The notes: generated by a model not told the origin, from the sequence alone. Positions 1-8,616 are shown, numbered from the stretch's first letter. The stretch: 28,083 nucleotides of DNA from GSA-30 sp036568765 (GCF_036568765.1 NZ_DATCRY010000158.1:1-28083); one strand, 5' to 3'. Numbers and translations are program-made.

Positions 1-89
1 CCCCTGAGCAGGACGGGGTGTTTAACGTTTTCTTCTGCCATCAACCCATCCGCCAGATCGACCTGACAGACCACGTATCCATCGACTAA
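1..89 (+). CDS. IS481-type transposase, C-terminal end (partial)
   Basis: The reading frame that enters at base 3 gives 28 codons ending in TAA at 87-89. The residues include DGVFNVFFCHQPIRQIDL, which resembles the conserved C-terminal tail of IS481-family DDE transposases (integrase-core type). The rest of the gene lies outside the window on the left, so the catalytic residues cannot be seen. The call rests on this short tail and on the terminal sequence that follows it. No other gene in the window looks like part of this element. Confidence 0.7.
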   Translation, partial: PEQDGVFNVFFCHQPIRQIDLTDHVSID

Positions 90-140
90 CCTGTTACCTA
101 TGTCCCCGAACACCTGTTACCCATGTCCCCGGTCCATACA
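90..140 (+). mobile_element. Right terminal region of the IS481-type element
   Basis: Directly after the transposase stop there is an imperfect direct repeat: CCTGTTACCTATGTCCCCG at 90-108 and CCTGTTACCCATGTCCCCG at 113-131 (18 of 19 identical). The stretch ends in ...CCATACA at 140. Read on the minus strand the end starts with TGT, as expected for IS481-family terminal repeats. Base 140 as the exact boundary is inferred; the other end and any target duplication are outside the window. Confidence 0.55.
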
Positions 141-236
141 CGAAGCCAGGGGAGAGGGAGCCTGACTGAGGTAAGCCACAGTACCTCGCACTTGCGCGGA
201 CTGCTCCCTCTCCCCTGGCTTCGCCGGGGGAGAGGG
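141..236. repeat. REP-like double palindrome
   Basis: A perfect 21-bp inverted repeat occupies 141-161 and 203-223 (arms starting CGAAGCCAGGGGAGAGG and its complement), with a 41-bp spacer. The right arm also forms a tight hairpin with the next bases: CCCTCTCCCC from 206, a short loop, and GGGGGAGAGGG ending at 236. This resembles the interspersed CCCTCTCCC/GGGAGAGGG repeats common between genes of Xanthomonadales. It lies just beyond the sppA stop codon and may help end sppA transcription, but no T-run follows. Confidence 0.6.
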
Positions 237-258
237 TCGGGGTGAGGGGGGCTCTTGC

Positions 259-2121
259 TCAGCGCGGCGTGCAGAAGCAATACGAATACACATTCGGCTG
301 CTCAGAGCGCGCATTACTCAGCAAACCCAGCTCCGGTGCCATCCGCGGCAACTGCGCCATCCATGACGGCAGGCGCAGACCATAACCTTGCGCCACATGG
401 ATCGCCGCGCTCTCGCTCATCCCTGCCAGAAACTGATCGAGCAAGCCCGGTGGCGTCTTGATATAGCGCACCGGATAATTCTTGCCCAGCTTGGCGCGAC
501 TGGCTGCGTCCGCGATGGCATCACCGAGTCCACCCAGTTGGTCGACCAGGCCGCGATCGAGTGCCTGCTGACCGGTCCATACGCGCCCCTGCGCAATAGC
601 GTCGATCGCTGCGAAATCCTTGCCGCGAGCCTTGGCGACATTGCCGACAAAGTCCCGATATCCCTTGTCGATGATCGACTGGATCACCGCGCTCACTTTC
701 GGATCGAGCGGACGGGTCATATCGAATGCGCCAGCCAATGGACTCGTCGCCACGCCATCGCTCTTCACGCCGATCTTGTCGAGCGTGCCAGGGATGTTGA
801 AGTACATACCGAAGATGCCGATCGAGCCGGTGATGGTATTGGGCTCGGCATAGATGCGATCGGCATTCATCGAAATCCAGTAGCCGCCACTGGCTGCCAC
901 GTCACCCATCGATACCACGACCGGGATACCGGCCTCACGGGTCAACTCCACTTCGCGGCGGATCTGTTCGGCGGCATAGACTTCGCCACCGGGCGAGTTG
1001 ACGCGCAATACCAGCGCCTTGGTCTTGCGGCTTTCGCGCGCTGCACGCACCAGCGCTGCGGTGGAGTCGCCGCCGATGTGTCCCGCTGGCTGCTTGCCGC
1101 CAGCGATCTCGCCTTCGGCCACGACCACAGCCACACTATCGCCGAACTGCTCATCTTCGCTGGGCAACTGCGCTGTGTATTGCGCCAGCGAAATCGAACG
1201 GAAACCATGCCCGCCCTTGCCCGCCGGTACGCCTTCGCGGCGCATCATGGCCTCCAATTCATCCTGCGTGGCCAAGCCATCGACCAGGTGCTGATCGAGC
1301 GAGAGCTTGCCCAGGTCGCCCTTGGCCGCGGCGATCGCATCGGGCAGACCGTCGATATCTGCGCGCAATGCCGCCGGCTCCAGCTTGCGTTGCTTGGCGA
1401 CGTCGGCGATGTATTGATCCCACAGACCGCCCATCCAGAAACTATCGGCTTCCTTGGACTCGGCCGATGCGTGATCGAGGATGTACGGCTCCGCCGCGCT
1501 CTTGAACTGGCCGACACGGAACAGGTGCACTTCGATACCGAGCTTGTCGAGCAAGTCCTTGTAGAACAGGCGGTAGTTGGCCAGGCCGGTGAGCATCACG
1601 CCGCCCTGCGGATCGATCAGCACCCGATCGGAATGCACAGCGAGGTAATACTGCCCCTGGTCGAAACTGGCGCCCCACACAATCACGGGCTTGCCCGCAG
1701 CGCGGAAGCGATCGAGCGCCGCGCTCACTTCGCGCAACGCGGCGAATCCACCGGCCTGCAAGCGATCGGGCAGCAGCAGGATGCGCGTGATGCGATTATC
1801 CTTCGCCGCCGCATCGATGGCCGCAACGAGATCGCGCACTTGCACTTGCTTTGGCGTATCGCCCGACAGAGCGGTCATCGCCCGTTCGGTCGCGCTGAGG
1901 CTGTACTGCTCGACCAACTGCCCTTCCGGCTTGATCACCAATACCGAACTATCGGCGACCCGCTCGGTATGACTGCCGATGAACAGACCGAACACGAACA
2001 GCAGCACCAGGAACAGCAGCGGGAAAAAGATCAGATTGACGATCACCAGGCGAACGATGTTCACCCCGCGCGCGAAGGAGCGAACGAAATACCAGAAGCC
2101 AGGTGTGGGCTGCGACGCCAT
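259..2121 (-). CDS. sppA: Signal peptide peptidase SppA, 67 kDa type
   Basis: SppA is an inner-membrane serine protease that degrades cleaved signal peptides. The predicted protein has 620 residues, close to the roughly 618 of E. coli SppA, and has the same two-domain layout. It has an N-terminal membrane anchor (about residues 24-48), a first S49 domain with the general-base lysine in GQFKSAAEP (K207), and a second S49 domain with the nucleophile in DVAASGGYWI (S411). These correspond to the E. coli Lys/Ser dyad, so the enzyme looks intact. The start at 2121 is chosen because AAGGA lies 7 nt upstream and the protein then begins directly before the anchor; a longer frame reaches 2175 but lacks support. 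It is on the same strand as the MATE gene, 177 bp downstream of it, so it probably has its own promoter. Confidence 0.95.
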   Translation of the reverse strand: MASQPTPGFWYFVRSFARGVNIVRLVIVNLIFFPLLFLVLLFVFGLFIGSHTERVADSSVLVIKPEGQLVEQYSLSATERAMTALSGDTPKQVQVRDLVAAIDAAAKDNRITRILLLPDRLQAGGFAALREVSAALDRFRAAGKPVIVWGASFDQGQYYLAVHSDRVLIDPQGGVMLTGLANYRLFYKDLLDKLGIEVHLFRVGQFKSAAEPYILDHASAESKEADSFWMGGLWDQYIADVAKQRKLEPAALRADIDGLPDAIAAAKGDLGKLSLDQHLVDGLATQDELEAMMRREGVPAGKGGHGFRSISLAQYTAQLPSEDEQFGDSVAVVVAEGEIAGGKQPAGHIGGDSTAALVRAARESRKTKALVLRVNSPGGEVYAAEQIRREVELTREAGIPVVVSMGDVAASGGYWISMNADRIYAEPNTITGSIGIFGMYFNIPGTLDKIGVKSDGVATSPLAGAFDMTRPLDPKVSAVIQSIIDKGYRDFVGNVAKARGKDFAAIDAIAQGRVWTGQQALDRGLVDQLGGLGDAIADAASRAKLGKNYPVRYIKTPPGLLDQFLAGMSESAAIHVAQGYGLRLPSWMAQLPRMAPELGLLSNARSEQPNVYSYCFCTPR

Positions 2122-2298
2122 GCGAAAATCCTTGGGTGTACCGGCGCTAGCGTAGCCGGTTAGGGGCGGTAACAAAACGTGGCTGATGGGGCATCGGAAG
2201 CCCTGTTACAAACAGGTATTCCGTTCCGAGCGGCCTCTGGTGCGAACCGGGGCGCGACCGGAGGAAATCCCGGACGATGGTCTACCCGCGACCCTTCA

Positions 2299-3696
2299 TC
2301 AATGCAGCGCGGGCATCGCCGTGGCGCCATCGCGGGCCGCCGCGCGCCAACGCTCCCGGGCGGCGCTTCGTGCAAAGCGAACGAACAGCATGACGGCCGC
2401 TACGCTCAACCCGGCAATCAGCCCCATCCACATGCCGCGTGCACCGAGTCCCTGGTGAAAGCCCAGCCACCACCCCACCGGCATGCCGACGGCCCAGTAC
2501 GCGAACAAGGTGATCGCCATCGGCACGCGCGTGTCCTTCAGGCCGCGCAGCGCACCGTTGGAGGCTACCTGGATGCCGTCGGAAAACTGGAAGAACCCGG
2601 CCAATACGATCAGTTGCGACGCCAGCGCAATCACCGTGGCATCGCGCGTGTACAGCGAGGCGATCATGTTCGGCAAGGTCAGCATGATGCCGGCGGAAAA
2701 GAGCTGGGTCACCAAGGTCAGGCCGATGCCAGAGAACCCTGCATACTTCACGCCCTGCGCGTCGCCTCGCCCCACTGCATGGCCGACCCGCACCGTGATG
2801 GCCATCGCTACGCCCAGGGGAATCATGAAAAACAATGCGGCGATATTCAACGCGACCTGATGACTGGCGACGACGCTTTCACCTAACGTGCCTATCAGTA
2901 GCGCCGTAGCGACAAAGAGACCGCCTTCGGCCAGCAGGGTCACCGCCATCGGCAGGCCGATCGTGGCCAGCTCACGCAGCTTGCGCCAGTCGGGCAGATC
3001 GAAACGCTCTCCCAGGCCAAGCCCCCGATAATTGCCATGGCGCGCGATATACCAGGCAAAGCCCAGCATTTCCATCCACAGTACAGACGCGGTGGCGATG
3101 CCGCAGCCACGCGCGCCCTGCGGGGGGATACCGAACTTGCCGAACATCAACACATAGCCCAACGGCGCTAGTACCAGCAAGCCGCCGAAACTGAAATACA
3201 TCGAAGGCCGCGTCAGCGACAGACCCTCGGACAAGCCGCGCAATGCGAAATAACACGTCAATGCGGGCGCGCCCCAGCTGATGGCGTGCAGGAACTCGCC
3301 CACGTCATGGCGCAGGCCCGGCGCCACACCGATCAACCCGACCAAAGGCTCGGCATGCCGCACGAGGAACCACAAGAGGATACCCAGGCTCGCCGCCAGC
3401 CAGAGCGCCTGGCGGAACACCGCGCCAATCTCGCTACGCCGCCCAGCGCCATCCAGCTGCGATACCGAGGGCGGCACCGACATCATCGTGCCGATGCCTG
3501 TCACGATCGCCAGCGACCAGATGCTGGCGCCGACAGCGACCGCGCCCAATACGTGCGCGCCGACATGACCCGCCAACACGGCATCGACAGCATTCGTGCC
3601 TACTGCCGCCAACTGCGCGGCGACCAGTGGCAGGGCCAGCCGGGTGGTCGCGGCAATTTCGTGCGCCACCCTGGCTCGATCCAGGCGGGAACTCAT
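2299..3696 (-). CDS. MATE-family multidrug/Na+ (or H+) antiporter, NorM-like
   Basis: This 465-residue protein is almost entirely hydrophobic, with about 12 predicted membrane segments in two similar halves, as in NorM/MdtK exporters. Family-like stretches include LALPLVAAQLAAVGTNAVDAVLAG in the first helix region and GLPMAVTLLAEGGLFVAT at the start of the second half. Such proteins expel cationic drugs in exchange for Na+ or H+; the substrate cannot be read from sequence. The ATG at 3696 has AAGGAG 7 nt upstream. The open frame continues upstream to 4254, but that part is antisense to the next gene and is not counted. The gene is divergent from the DUF3667 gene, with 108 bp between them. Confidence 0.92.
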   Translation of the reverse strand: MSSRLDRARVAHEIAATTRLALPLVAAQLAAVGTNAVDAVLAGHVGAHVLGAVAVGASIWSLAIVTGIGTMMSVPPSVSQLDGAGRRSEIGAVFRQALWLAASLGILLWFLVRHAEPLVGLIGVAPGLRHDVGEFLHAISWGAPALTCYFALRGLSEGLSLTRPSMYFSFGGLLVLAPLGYVLMFGKFGIPPQGARGCGIATASVLWMEMLGFAWYIARHGNYRGLGLGERFDLPDWRKLRELATIGLPMAVTLLAEGGLFVATALLIGTLGESVVASHQVALNIAALFFMIPLGVAMAITVRVGHAVGRGDAQGVKYAGFSGIGLTLVTQLFSAGIMLTLPNMIASLYTRDATVIALASQLIVLAGFFQFSDGIQVASNGALRGLKDTRVPMAITLFAYWAVGMPVGWWLGFHQGLGARGMWMGLIAGLSVAAVMLFVRFARSAARERWRAAARDGATAMPALH

Positions 3697-3804
3697 ACAG
3701 ATACTCCTTACGGCCCGGCATTCTACCAGCGGCACGCGGACCGCACGTGTGCCGCGCCCCGGGCTATGCGAACATCGCGCGATCCTAGCGAGGGGTTTGG
3801 GGAC

Positions 3805-5004
3805 GTGAGCAATAAAGAAATCACCGAGGCCGGTGGGCTGCGCTGCGCCAATTGCGCCGCGCCGCTGCAGGGCGAGTTCTGTCACGAGTGCGGGCAATCG
3901 ATCCACAGCGTGCTCAAGCCCGTGCACGGCATGCTCGAAGATACGCTCGATATCGTGCTGCACGTGGACGGCCGCGTCATGCACACAATACCTCCGCTGC
4001 TTCTCAAGCCCGGCTTCCTGACGCTGGAATATTTCTCCGGCCGCCGCGTGCGTTACGTGGCGCCCTTTCGATTGATGTTCGTGCTTTGCCTGCTGGCCTT
4101 CTTCCTGGGCCACATCGCGATGGATCAGGCCACGGGTGGCGCCTCCCATAGCGATGCTGCAGAGATCGTCCCGGGGCAGACCAATGCCTTCGCCGATGCC
4201 AGCACGACGCTGCAGGTGCAAAAGAAGCTCGACCAGCAAGTGGCCCAACTGCAACTGACTCGGGAATCCGTGGGCTCTTCGGTCGGGCTGGATCTGGCCG
4301 AGCAGGCACTGCGCCGGCAGGCTTCCCAGCGCATCGCCCAGTTGGACGGCAGCAGCGCACCGGCCAAGGCCGGAAGCGCGCCCGCCAAAGCGACAAGCGC
4401 CACCGGCGACAGTTCGGACGACGAGGCGGATGTCGAGCCGAGCCGGCGCAGCTGGCTATACCGGCCGTCGCACATCGATATCTCGTGGCTGCCCCGGTTC
4501 ATGAACTTGCGCCTGGAAGACGGCATCAAGCACATGAAGCTCAACCTGCTTGCCATGAAGGACGACCGCACCAAGGGCGAGGCCATCGAGCGGCTCAAGG
4601 CCAATACTTTCGCCGCGCTGCCGCAAACCATGTTCGTACTGATGCCGATCTTCGCCGTGCTGCTGAAGATCATGTACATCTTCCGCCGCCGGCTCTACAT
4701 GGAGCACCTGATCGTGGCCCTGCATAGCCACGCTTTCCTGTTCCTCAATCTGATCCTCGGCATCGCGCTGAGCATGCTCGGTACCTGGCTGGTCCCCCAT
4801 GCCAGCTGGCTGTCCCCCATCATCCACTTGCTGGAGTGGGCACTGGTCATCTGGGCTCTGGTCTACCTGTTCCTGATGCAGAAACGGGTCTACCGCCAGG
4901 GTAAGTTCATGACCACGGTGAAGTACCTGGTCATCGGCTGGTGCTACCTCTGGATGATGAGTTTCGCCCTGGGCGCGGCCGTGCTGCTGGGCATGTCGCA
5001 TTAG
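3805..5004 (+). CDS. DUF3667-type zinc-ribbon membrane protein
   Basis: The function is unknown. The 399-residue protein starts with a four-cysteine ribbon, CANC and CHEC (C14, C17, C26, C29), followed by LKPVHGMLEDTLDIVLHVDGR and a first membrane segment (about 88-105). This order is typical of the DUF3667/DUF3681 family. A polar, Ala/Ser/Asp-rich loop of about 130 residues follows (roughly 107-240), then three or four more membrane segments (about 275-395). GTG at 3805 is chosen because GAGGGG lies 9 nt upstream and the zinc ribbon follows closely. An in-frame ATG at 3766 would add 13 residues but has no ribosome site. No terminator is evident after the stop. Confidence 0.8.
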   Translation: MSNKEITEAGGLRCANCAAPLQGEFCHECGQSIHSVLKPVHGMLEDTLDIVLHVDGRVMHTIPPLLLKPGFLTLEYFSGRRVRYVAPFRLMFVLCLLAFFLGHIAMDQATGGASHSDAAEIVPGQTNAFADASTTLQVQKKLDQQVAQLQLTRESVGSSVGLDLAEQALRRQASQRIAQLDGSSAPAKAGSAPAKATSATGDSSDDEADVEPSRRSWLYRPSHIDISWLPRFMNLRLEDGIKHMKLNLLAMKDDRTKGEAIERLKANTFAALPQTMFVLMPIFAVLLKIMYIFRRRLYMEHLIVALHSHAFLFLNLILGIALSMLGTWLVPHASWLSPIIHLLEWALVIWALVYLFLMQKRVYRQGKFMTTVKYLVIGWCYLWMMSFALGAAVLLGMSH

Positions 5005-5441
5005 ACCGGCATAGATCGTAAGAATATGCGGTAACTGTACGTCAGCGCTCCAAAAACAGGCTCGCTTGAGCAGGGTTTTGCACAGCGTCACAGTGCTGTC
5101 AAGGCATTGACAAGCCGGATGGCAACTGCATGAACGCCAGCCAAGCCGATAATACATGTGATTGATTTAAAAATGTTTTTTTACCTGGTCAAAACTTGAA
5201 CAGGGCGTCATGAAGAGCGTGGTTATGCGTTTTACAGGCCTCCTTCCCCGTCCCATCCACAGACTTATCCACAGCTTTTGTGGATAAGCGGAAAACCTAC
5301 GTCACCTGAGCCACTTACCTCCTTTTTCTAGATGACGGAACAGCAAGCGCACGCAACAGGCACCGCCGCCTGCCGAACCCCGGCTGGAAGACCGATAGCC
5401 ATAGGCCGGTCAGCCGATGGCCTGCCACTACACTAGTAGCC
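5005..5441. other. Gene-free stretch with AT-rich block and DnaA boxes
   Basis: This 437-bp gap separates the DUF3667 gene from priA and holds no convincing gene. From about 5148 to 5200 it is unusually AT-rich for the region, with runs of A and T around 5167-5183. The DnaA-box cluster at 5253-5288 follows. A TTGACA at 5107-5112 has no acceptable -10 at the right distance. The only short ATG frame (5210, 25 codons) runs through the DnaA boxes and has no ribosome site. Confidence 0.6.
5253..5288. promoter_or_regulatory. DnaA-box cluster (two perfect boxes, inverted)
   Basis: TTATCCACA at 5265-5273 and TGTGGATAA at 5279-5287 are both exact matches to the strongest DnaA box (TTATNCACA). They form a perfect 10-bp inverted repeat, CTTATCCACA-GCTTT-TGTGGATAAG, at 5264-5288. 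A third, weaker box (CCATCCACA, two mismatches) lies at 5253-5261. The cluster is about 155 bp upstream of priA. It could regulate priA by DnaA, titrate DnaA, or be part of an origin-like structure. The motifs are seen directly; the role is inferred. Confidence 0.65.
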
Positions 5442-7613
5442 ATGCCTGCCGCCCTCCGCGTCGCCCTGCCCGTTCCCTTGCCGACCCTGTTCGATTACCT
5501 GCCTGCCGAGGGCAGCATGGCGGCGGTCGGCAGTCGCGTGCTGGTGCCGTTCGGACGCGGCAAATCCGTAGGCATCGTCACGGCAATCGATGTGGAGCCC
5601 AGCATCGGTGGCCATCGGCTCAAGCGTGTGCTGCGCGTCCTGGACGACGCGCCGTTGCTCGATGCGGAGCTGATGAAGACCCTGGCCTGGTCGGCGGACT
5701 ATTGGCTGGGCGCGCCCGGCGAGGCCTACGCCAATGCCCTGCCCTTGGCCTTGCGCGAGGACAAACCGCTGCCTGCCACCGGCGAAGAGCTCTGGACCCT
5801 GACCGCAGGTGGGCAAAGCGCGCGCGACGCGGGTAGCCGGCGCGGTGGCAGCCGGCGTCTGTTAGACGCGCTGGCCGCAGGATCCTGCACGGCCGCCGAC
5901 CTGGACCTTGCCCTGCCCGACTGGCGCAGCGCCGCCCGGCGCTTGCTCGACGCCGGTCTGGTCGAGCGCAGCGAGCGGCCCTATACCGCTGTCGTCGCTC
6001 CCCCTGTGCCGGCGCCTGAACTCACTCCGGAGCAAAAAGAGGCTATCGAAACGATCGCTGCCAGCTTCGGTCGCTTTGCGCCGTTCCTGTTGGACGGCAT
6101 TACCGGCAGCGGCAAGACCGAGGTCTATCTGGCGCTGATCGAACAAGTGCTGGCACGCGGCCAGCAGGCCTTGCTACTGATCCCCGAGATCGGCCTTGCG
6201 CCGCAGACCGTACGGCGCCTGCGCGAACGCCTGGGCATCACCGCCGAGGTGCTGCACTCCAACCTCGCCGAAGGCGACCGTGCGCGCGCCTGGCTGCGCA
6301 TGCGCTCGGGCGAGGCAACATTGATGCTGGGCACGCGCTCGGCAGTTTTTACGCCCTTGCCGAATGTCGGCTTGATCGTCGTCGATGAAGAACACGACAG
6401 CGCGTACAAGCAGCAGGAGGGCTTCCGCTATCACGCCCGCGATCTGGCGCTGCTGCGCGCGCGCGAGCTGAATGTGCCGGTAGTGCTCGGCTCCGCGACA
6501 CCGTCGCTCGAGTCGCTGGCCAATGTACAAGCCGGCCGCTATCGCGCCTTGCACCTGCGTGCACGGCCAGGCGCCATCCGCTCGCCGCAGGTGCAGATCG
6601 TCGATATGCGCACGCAACGGCTCGAGCACGGTCTTTCGCCGACGTTGCTCGGCGCCGTAGCCGAAACGGTCGCACGCGGCGAGCAAGTGCTGGTGTTCCG
6701 CAATCGCCGCGGTTATGCGCCAGTGCTGCTATGCCATCAATGTGGCTGGCACGCGCAATGCCCGCGTTGCGAACATCCGCTGACCTTGCATTACGCACGT
6801 GCGCAACTCATCTGCCACCACTGCGACTACCACGCGCGCGTCCCCGACGCATGTCCAGCCTGCGGCGCAAAAGATCTCAAACCGCAGGGGCAAGGCACCG
6901 AACGCCTGGAAGAAGCCCTGGCAGCGCAATTTCCGCAGGTGCCGGTACTGCGCATCGATCGCGAGACGACGCGCCGCCGCGATGCGTTCGAGCAACTTCT
7001 CGATGGCCTGCGCGAGGATGCGCCGGCGATTCTGGTGGGCACGCAGATGCTGGCCAAAGGGCACGATCTGCCGAACCTTACCCTGGTGGCGATCGTCGGC
7101 GTCGACGAAGGCTTGCACAGCATCGACTTCCGCGCAGGCGAACGACTGGCACAGCTGGTCGTACAAGTCGCCGGACGTGCCGGACGCGCACGCAAACCGG
7201 GGCGCGTGCTGTTGCAAACACATCATCCGGAGCATCCTCTGCTGCGTGGTCTGCTGGCGCAGGGCTATGCCGCGGCAGCGCGCGAGTTACTGGCGGAGCG
7301 GAAGCTTTCGATGCTGCCGCCGTACAGCCATCAAGTGCTGCTGCGCGCCGAAGCGCATCAGCGCGACCATGTCGAAACGTTCCTCCATGAGGCACGTGCT
7401 GCCTTACCTGATGGCGGCATTCAAATTGCCGGCCCGATGCCGGCACCGATGCCCTTGCGCGCAGGCAAGCATCGCGGGCAATTGCTACTTGAAGCGGAAA
7501 GCCGCGCCACGCTGCATAACGCGTTGCGGTCGTGGCATCGCGAACTGGCAGCCATGCCTTCGGGACGGCGCGTGCGATGGTCGCTGGATGTAGACCCAGT
7601 GGATCTGTATTGA
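5442..7613 (+). CDS. priA: Primosomal replication restart helicase PriA
   Basis: PriA recognises stalled or collapsed forks and recombination intermediates and reloads the replisome through PriB/DnaT/DnaC or equivalents. The protein has 723 residues (E. coli 732). After the 3'-DNA-end-binding and winged-helix region (about 1-190) come Walker A GITGSGKT (219-226), DEEH (315-318), SAT (351-353), VGTQMLAKGHD (532-542) and QVAGRAGR (575-582). Eight zinc-binding cysteines are present in four pairs (C431/C434, C440/C443, C458/C461, C471/C474), inserted between the two helicase lobes as is usual for PriA. ATG 5442 lacks a Shine-Dalgarno; TACACT seven bases upstream is a possible -10, so a very short leader is conceivable. 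The gene follows a DnaA-box cluster. Confidence 0.97.
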   Translation: MPAALRVALPVPLPTLFDYLPAEGSMAAVGSRVLVPFGRGKSVGIVTAIDVEPSIGGHRLKRVLRVLDDAPLLDAELMKTLAWSADYWLGAPGEAYANALPLALREDKPLPATGEELWTLTAGGQSARDAGSRRGGSRRLLDALAAGSCTAADLDLALPDWRSAARRLLDAGLVERSERPYTAVVAPPVPAPELTPEQKEAIETIAASFGRFAPFLLDGITGSGKTEVYLALIEQVLARGQQALLLIPEIGLAPQTVRRLRERLGITAEVLHSNLAEGDRARAWLRMRSGEATLMLGTRSAVFTPLPNVGLIVVDEEHDSAYKQQEGFRYHARDLALLRARELNVPVVLGSATPSLESLANVQAGRYRALHLRARPGAIRSPQVQIVDMRTQRLEHGLSPTLLGAVAETVARGEQVLVFRNRRGYAPVLLCHQCGWHAQCPRCEHPLTLHYARAQLICHHCDYHARVPDACPACGAKDLKPQGQGTERLEEALAAQFPQVPVLRIDRETTRRRDAFEQLLDGLREDAPAILVGTQMLAKGHDLPNLTLVAIVGVDEGLHSIDFRAGERLAQLVVQVAGRAGRARKPGRVLLQTHHPEHPLLRGLLAQGYAAAARELLAERKLSMLPPYSHQVLLRAEAHQRDHVETFLHEARAALPDGGIQIAGPMPAPMPLRAGKHRGQLLLEAESRATLHNALRSWHRELAAMPSGRRVRWSLDVDPVDLY

Positions 7614-7785
7614 CGTGTGAGGTCGGCCGCTTTTGCGGCCTCTGAGCCGCTCGCTTACGCTCGCTGTGAAGAGTGGAGAGAAAAAAGCGGAAAAACTCGC
7701 CAGATACACGGCCATTCTTTCTCTTTACTCCTTACAGGTCGCGCAGCGGCCGACCTCACTGCTTGCAAAACGAGCGACCGTACTC
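7614..7785. repeat. Intergenic element bounded by a 14-bp inverted repeat
   Basis: GTGAGGTCGGCCGC at 7617-7630 is perfectly complementary to GCGGCCGACCTCAC at 7746-7759. The 143-bp unit sits between the convergent priA and SDR genes. Its left arm also forms a local hairpin, GGCCGC-TTTT-GCGGCC (7625-7640), which could serve as a weak terminator for priA. The interior is low in information, with purine-rich (GGAGAGAAAAAAG) and pyrimidine-rich (CTTTCTCTTTACTCC) tracts. It may be a small non-coding interspersed element; copy number cannot be judged from this window. Confidence 0.4.
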
Positions 7786-8547
7786 TTAAAGAAATATCCC
7801 GCCCGATGCCTCAATCCGCTGCCCATTTACCCAACCCATCGCCGGCGACAACAACGCCGCGACCAAGCCGCCGATATCGTCGGCCTGACCGACACGCCCC
7901 AGCGCTGTCAACGACGCGAGGTGCGCCTTGAGATCGGGATTATTACGCACTGTAGCTCCGCCGAAATCGGTCTCGATGGCGCCTGGAGCCAGCACATTCA
8001 CTGCAATGCCGCGCTCGCCCAGCTCCCTGGCCAGGTAGCGGCTAAGCACTTCGATCGCGCCCTTCATGGCACCGTAGGCCGAATAACCCGGGAAACTGAA
8101 ACGCGCCAAGCCCGAAGACACATTGAGAATGCGGCCGCCATCGGCGATCAGCGGCAAGAGCTTCTGGGTGAGGAAAAAAACGCCCTTGAAGTGCACATTC
8201 ATCAGCTCGTCGAACTGCGCCTCGGTCGTCTGCGCGAAGGGCGCATGAATGCCGACACCAGCATTGTTCACAAGAAAATCGAAGCGATCGCGCTGAAAGT
8301 GCTTACCTAATACGTCGCGTAACTGCGTGGCGAAGGCATCGAAGCTGACGACCTGACCCACATCGAGCTGCAGGGCATTCGCACGGCGACCGAGCTTTTC
8401 GATCTCGGCGACCACCGCCTCGGCTTCGGCACGGTTGCCACGATAGGTGATAACGACATCGACGCCCTGGGCCGCCAGCGCCAGGGCAGCGTTCTTGCCC
8501 AGGCCGCGGTTGCCGCCGGTGATCAAAGCAATACGGGATGTACTCAT
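7786..8547 (-). CDS. Short-chain dehydrogenase/reductase (SDR)
   Basis: This is a classical SDR of 253 residues that would use NAD(P)(H) to oxidise or reduce a small substrate, which is not identifiable. The cofactor loop TGGNRGLG is at residues 10-17, NNAG at 94-97, the catalytic serine in NVSSG (144/145), and Y158-G-A-M-K162 gives the YxxxK pair. The C-terminal SGGIFL resembles the usual end of the family. ATG 8547 has GAGGAG about 9 nt upstream; the frame extends to 8616 without support. It is divergent from a LysR regulator 119 bp away, the usual arrangement for a regulator and its target. Confidence 0.92.
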   Translation of the reverse strand: MSTSRIALITGGNRGLGKNAALALAAQGVDVVITYRGNRAEAEAVVAEIEKLGRRANALQLDVGQVVSFDAFATQLRDVLGKHFQRDRFDFLVNNAGVGIHAPFAQTTEAQFDELMNVHFKGVFFLTQKLLPLIADGGRILNVSSGLARFSFPGYSAYGAMKGAIEVLSRYLARELGERGIAVNVLAPGAIETDFGGATVRNNPDLKAHLASLTALGRVGQADDIGGLVAALLSPAMGWVNGQRIEASGGIFL

Positions 8548-8616
8548 GACCTTAGCTCCTCGATGGGCCCGGATGGCCCTGACGTGGGCTACTTTATTGA
8601 TCGTCACGCATCGCAT

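Noticed and set aside
90..131. The two CCTGTTAC repeats as the start of a CRISPR array
   Set aside because: There are only two imperfect copies with a 4-bp spacer, directly after a transposase stop; they are insertion-sequence end repeats.
388..2163. A 591-codon open frame on the plus strand opposite sppA
   Set aside because: It mirrors the minus-strand gene codon for codon in GC-rich DNA, is rich in His/Arg/Gln as antisense frames are, and has no ribosome site or recognisable domain. SppA on the other strand is complete.
3697..4254. N-terminal extension of the MATE gene by 186 codons
   Set aside because: It runs antisense to the DUF3667 gene, is not hydrophobic like the rest, and ATG 3696 has a good ribosome site and matches the expected protein length.
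5107..5153. TTGACA at 5107 with GATAAT at 5148 as a priA promoter
   Set aside because: The spacing is 35 bp, far outside the 16-19 bp range.
5210..5287. A 25-codon frame starting at ATG 5210 as a leader peptide of priA
   Set aside because: There is no Shine-Dalgarno, and the codons simply run through the DnaA boxes, which explain the sequence better.
5253..5288. The chromosomal replication origin itself
   Set aside because: Only two perfect boxes are present and dnaA, dnaN and rpmH are not nearby in the window. The evidence supports DnaA binding but not an origin call.
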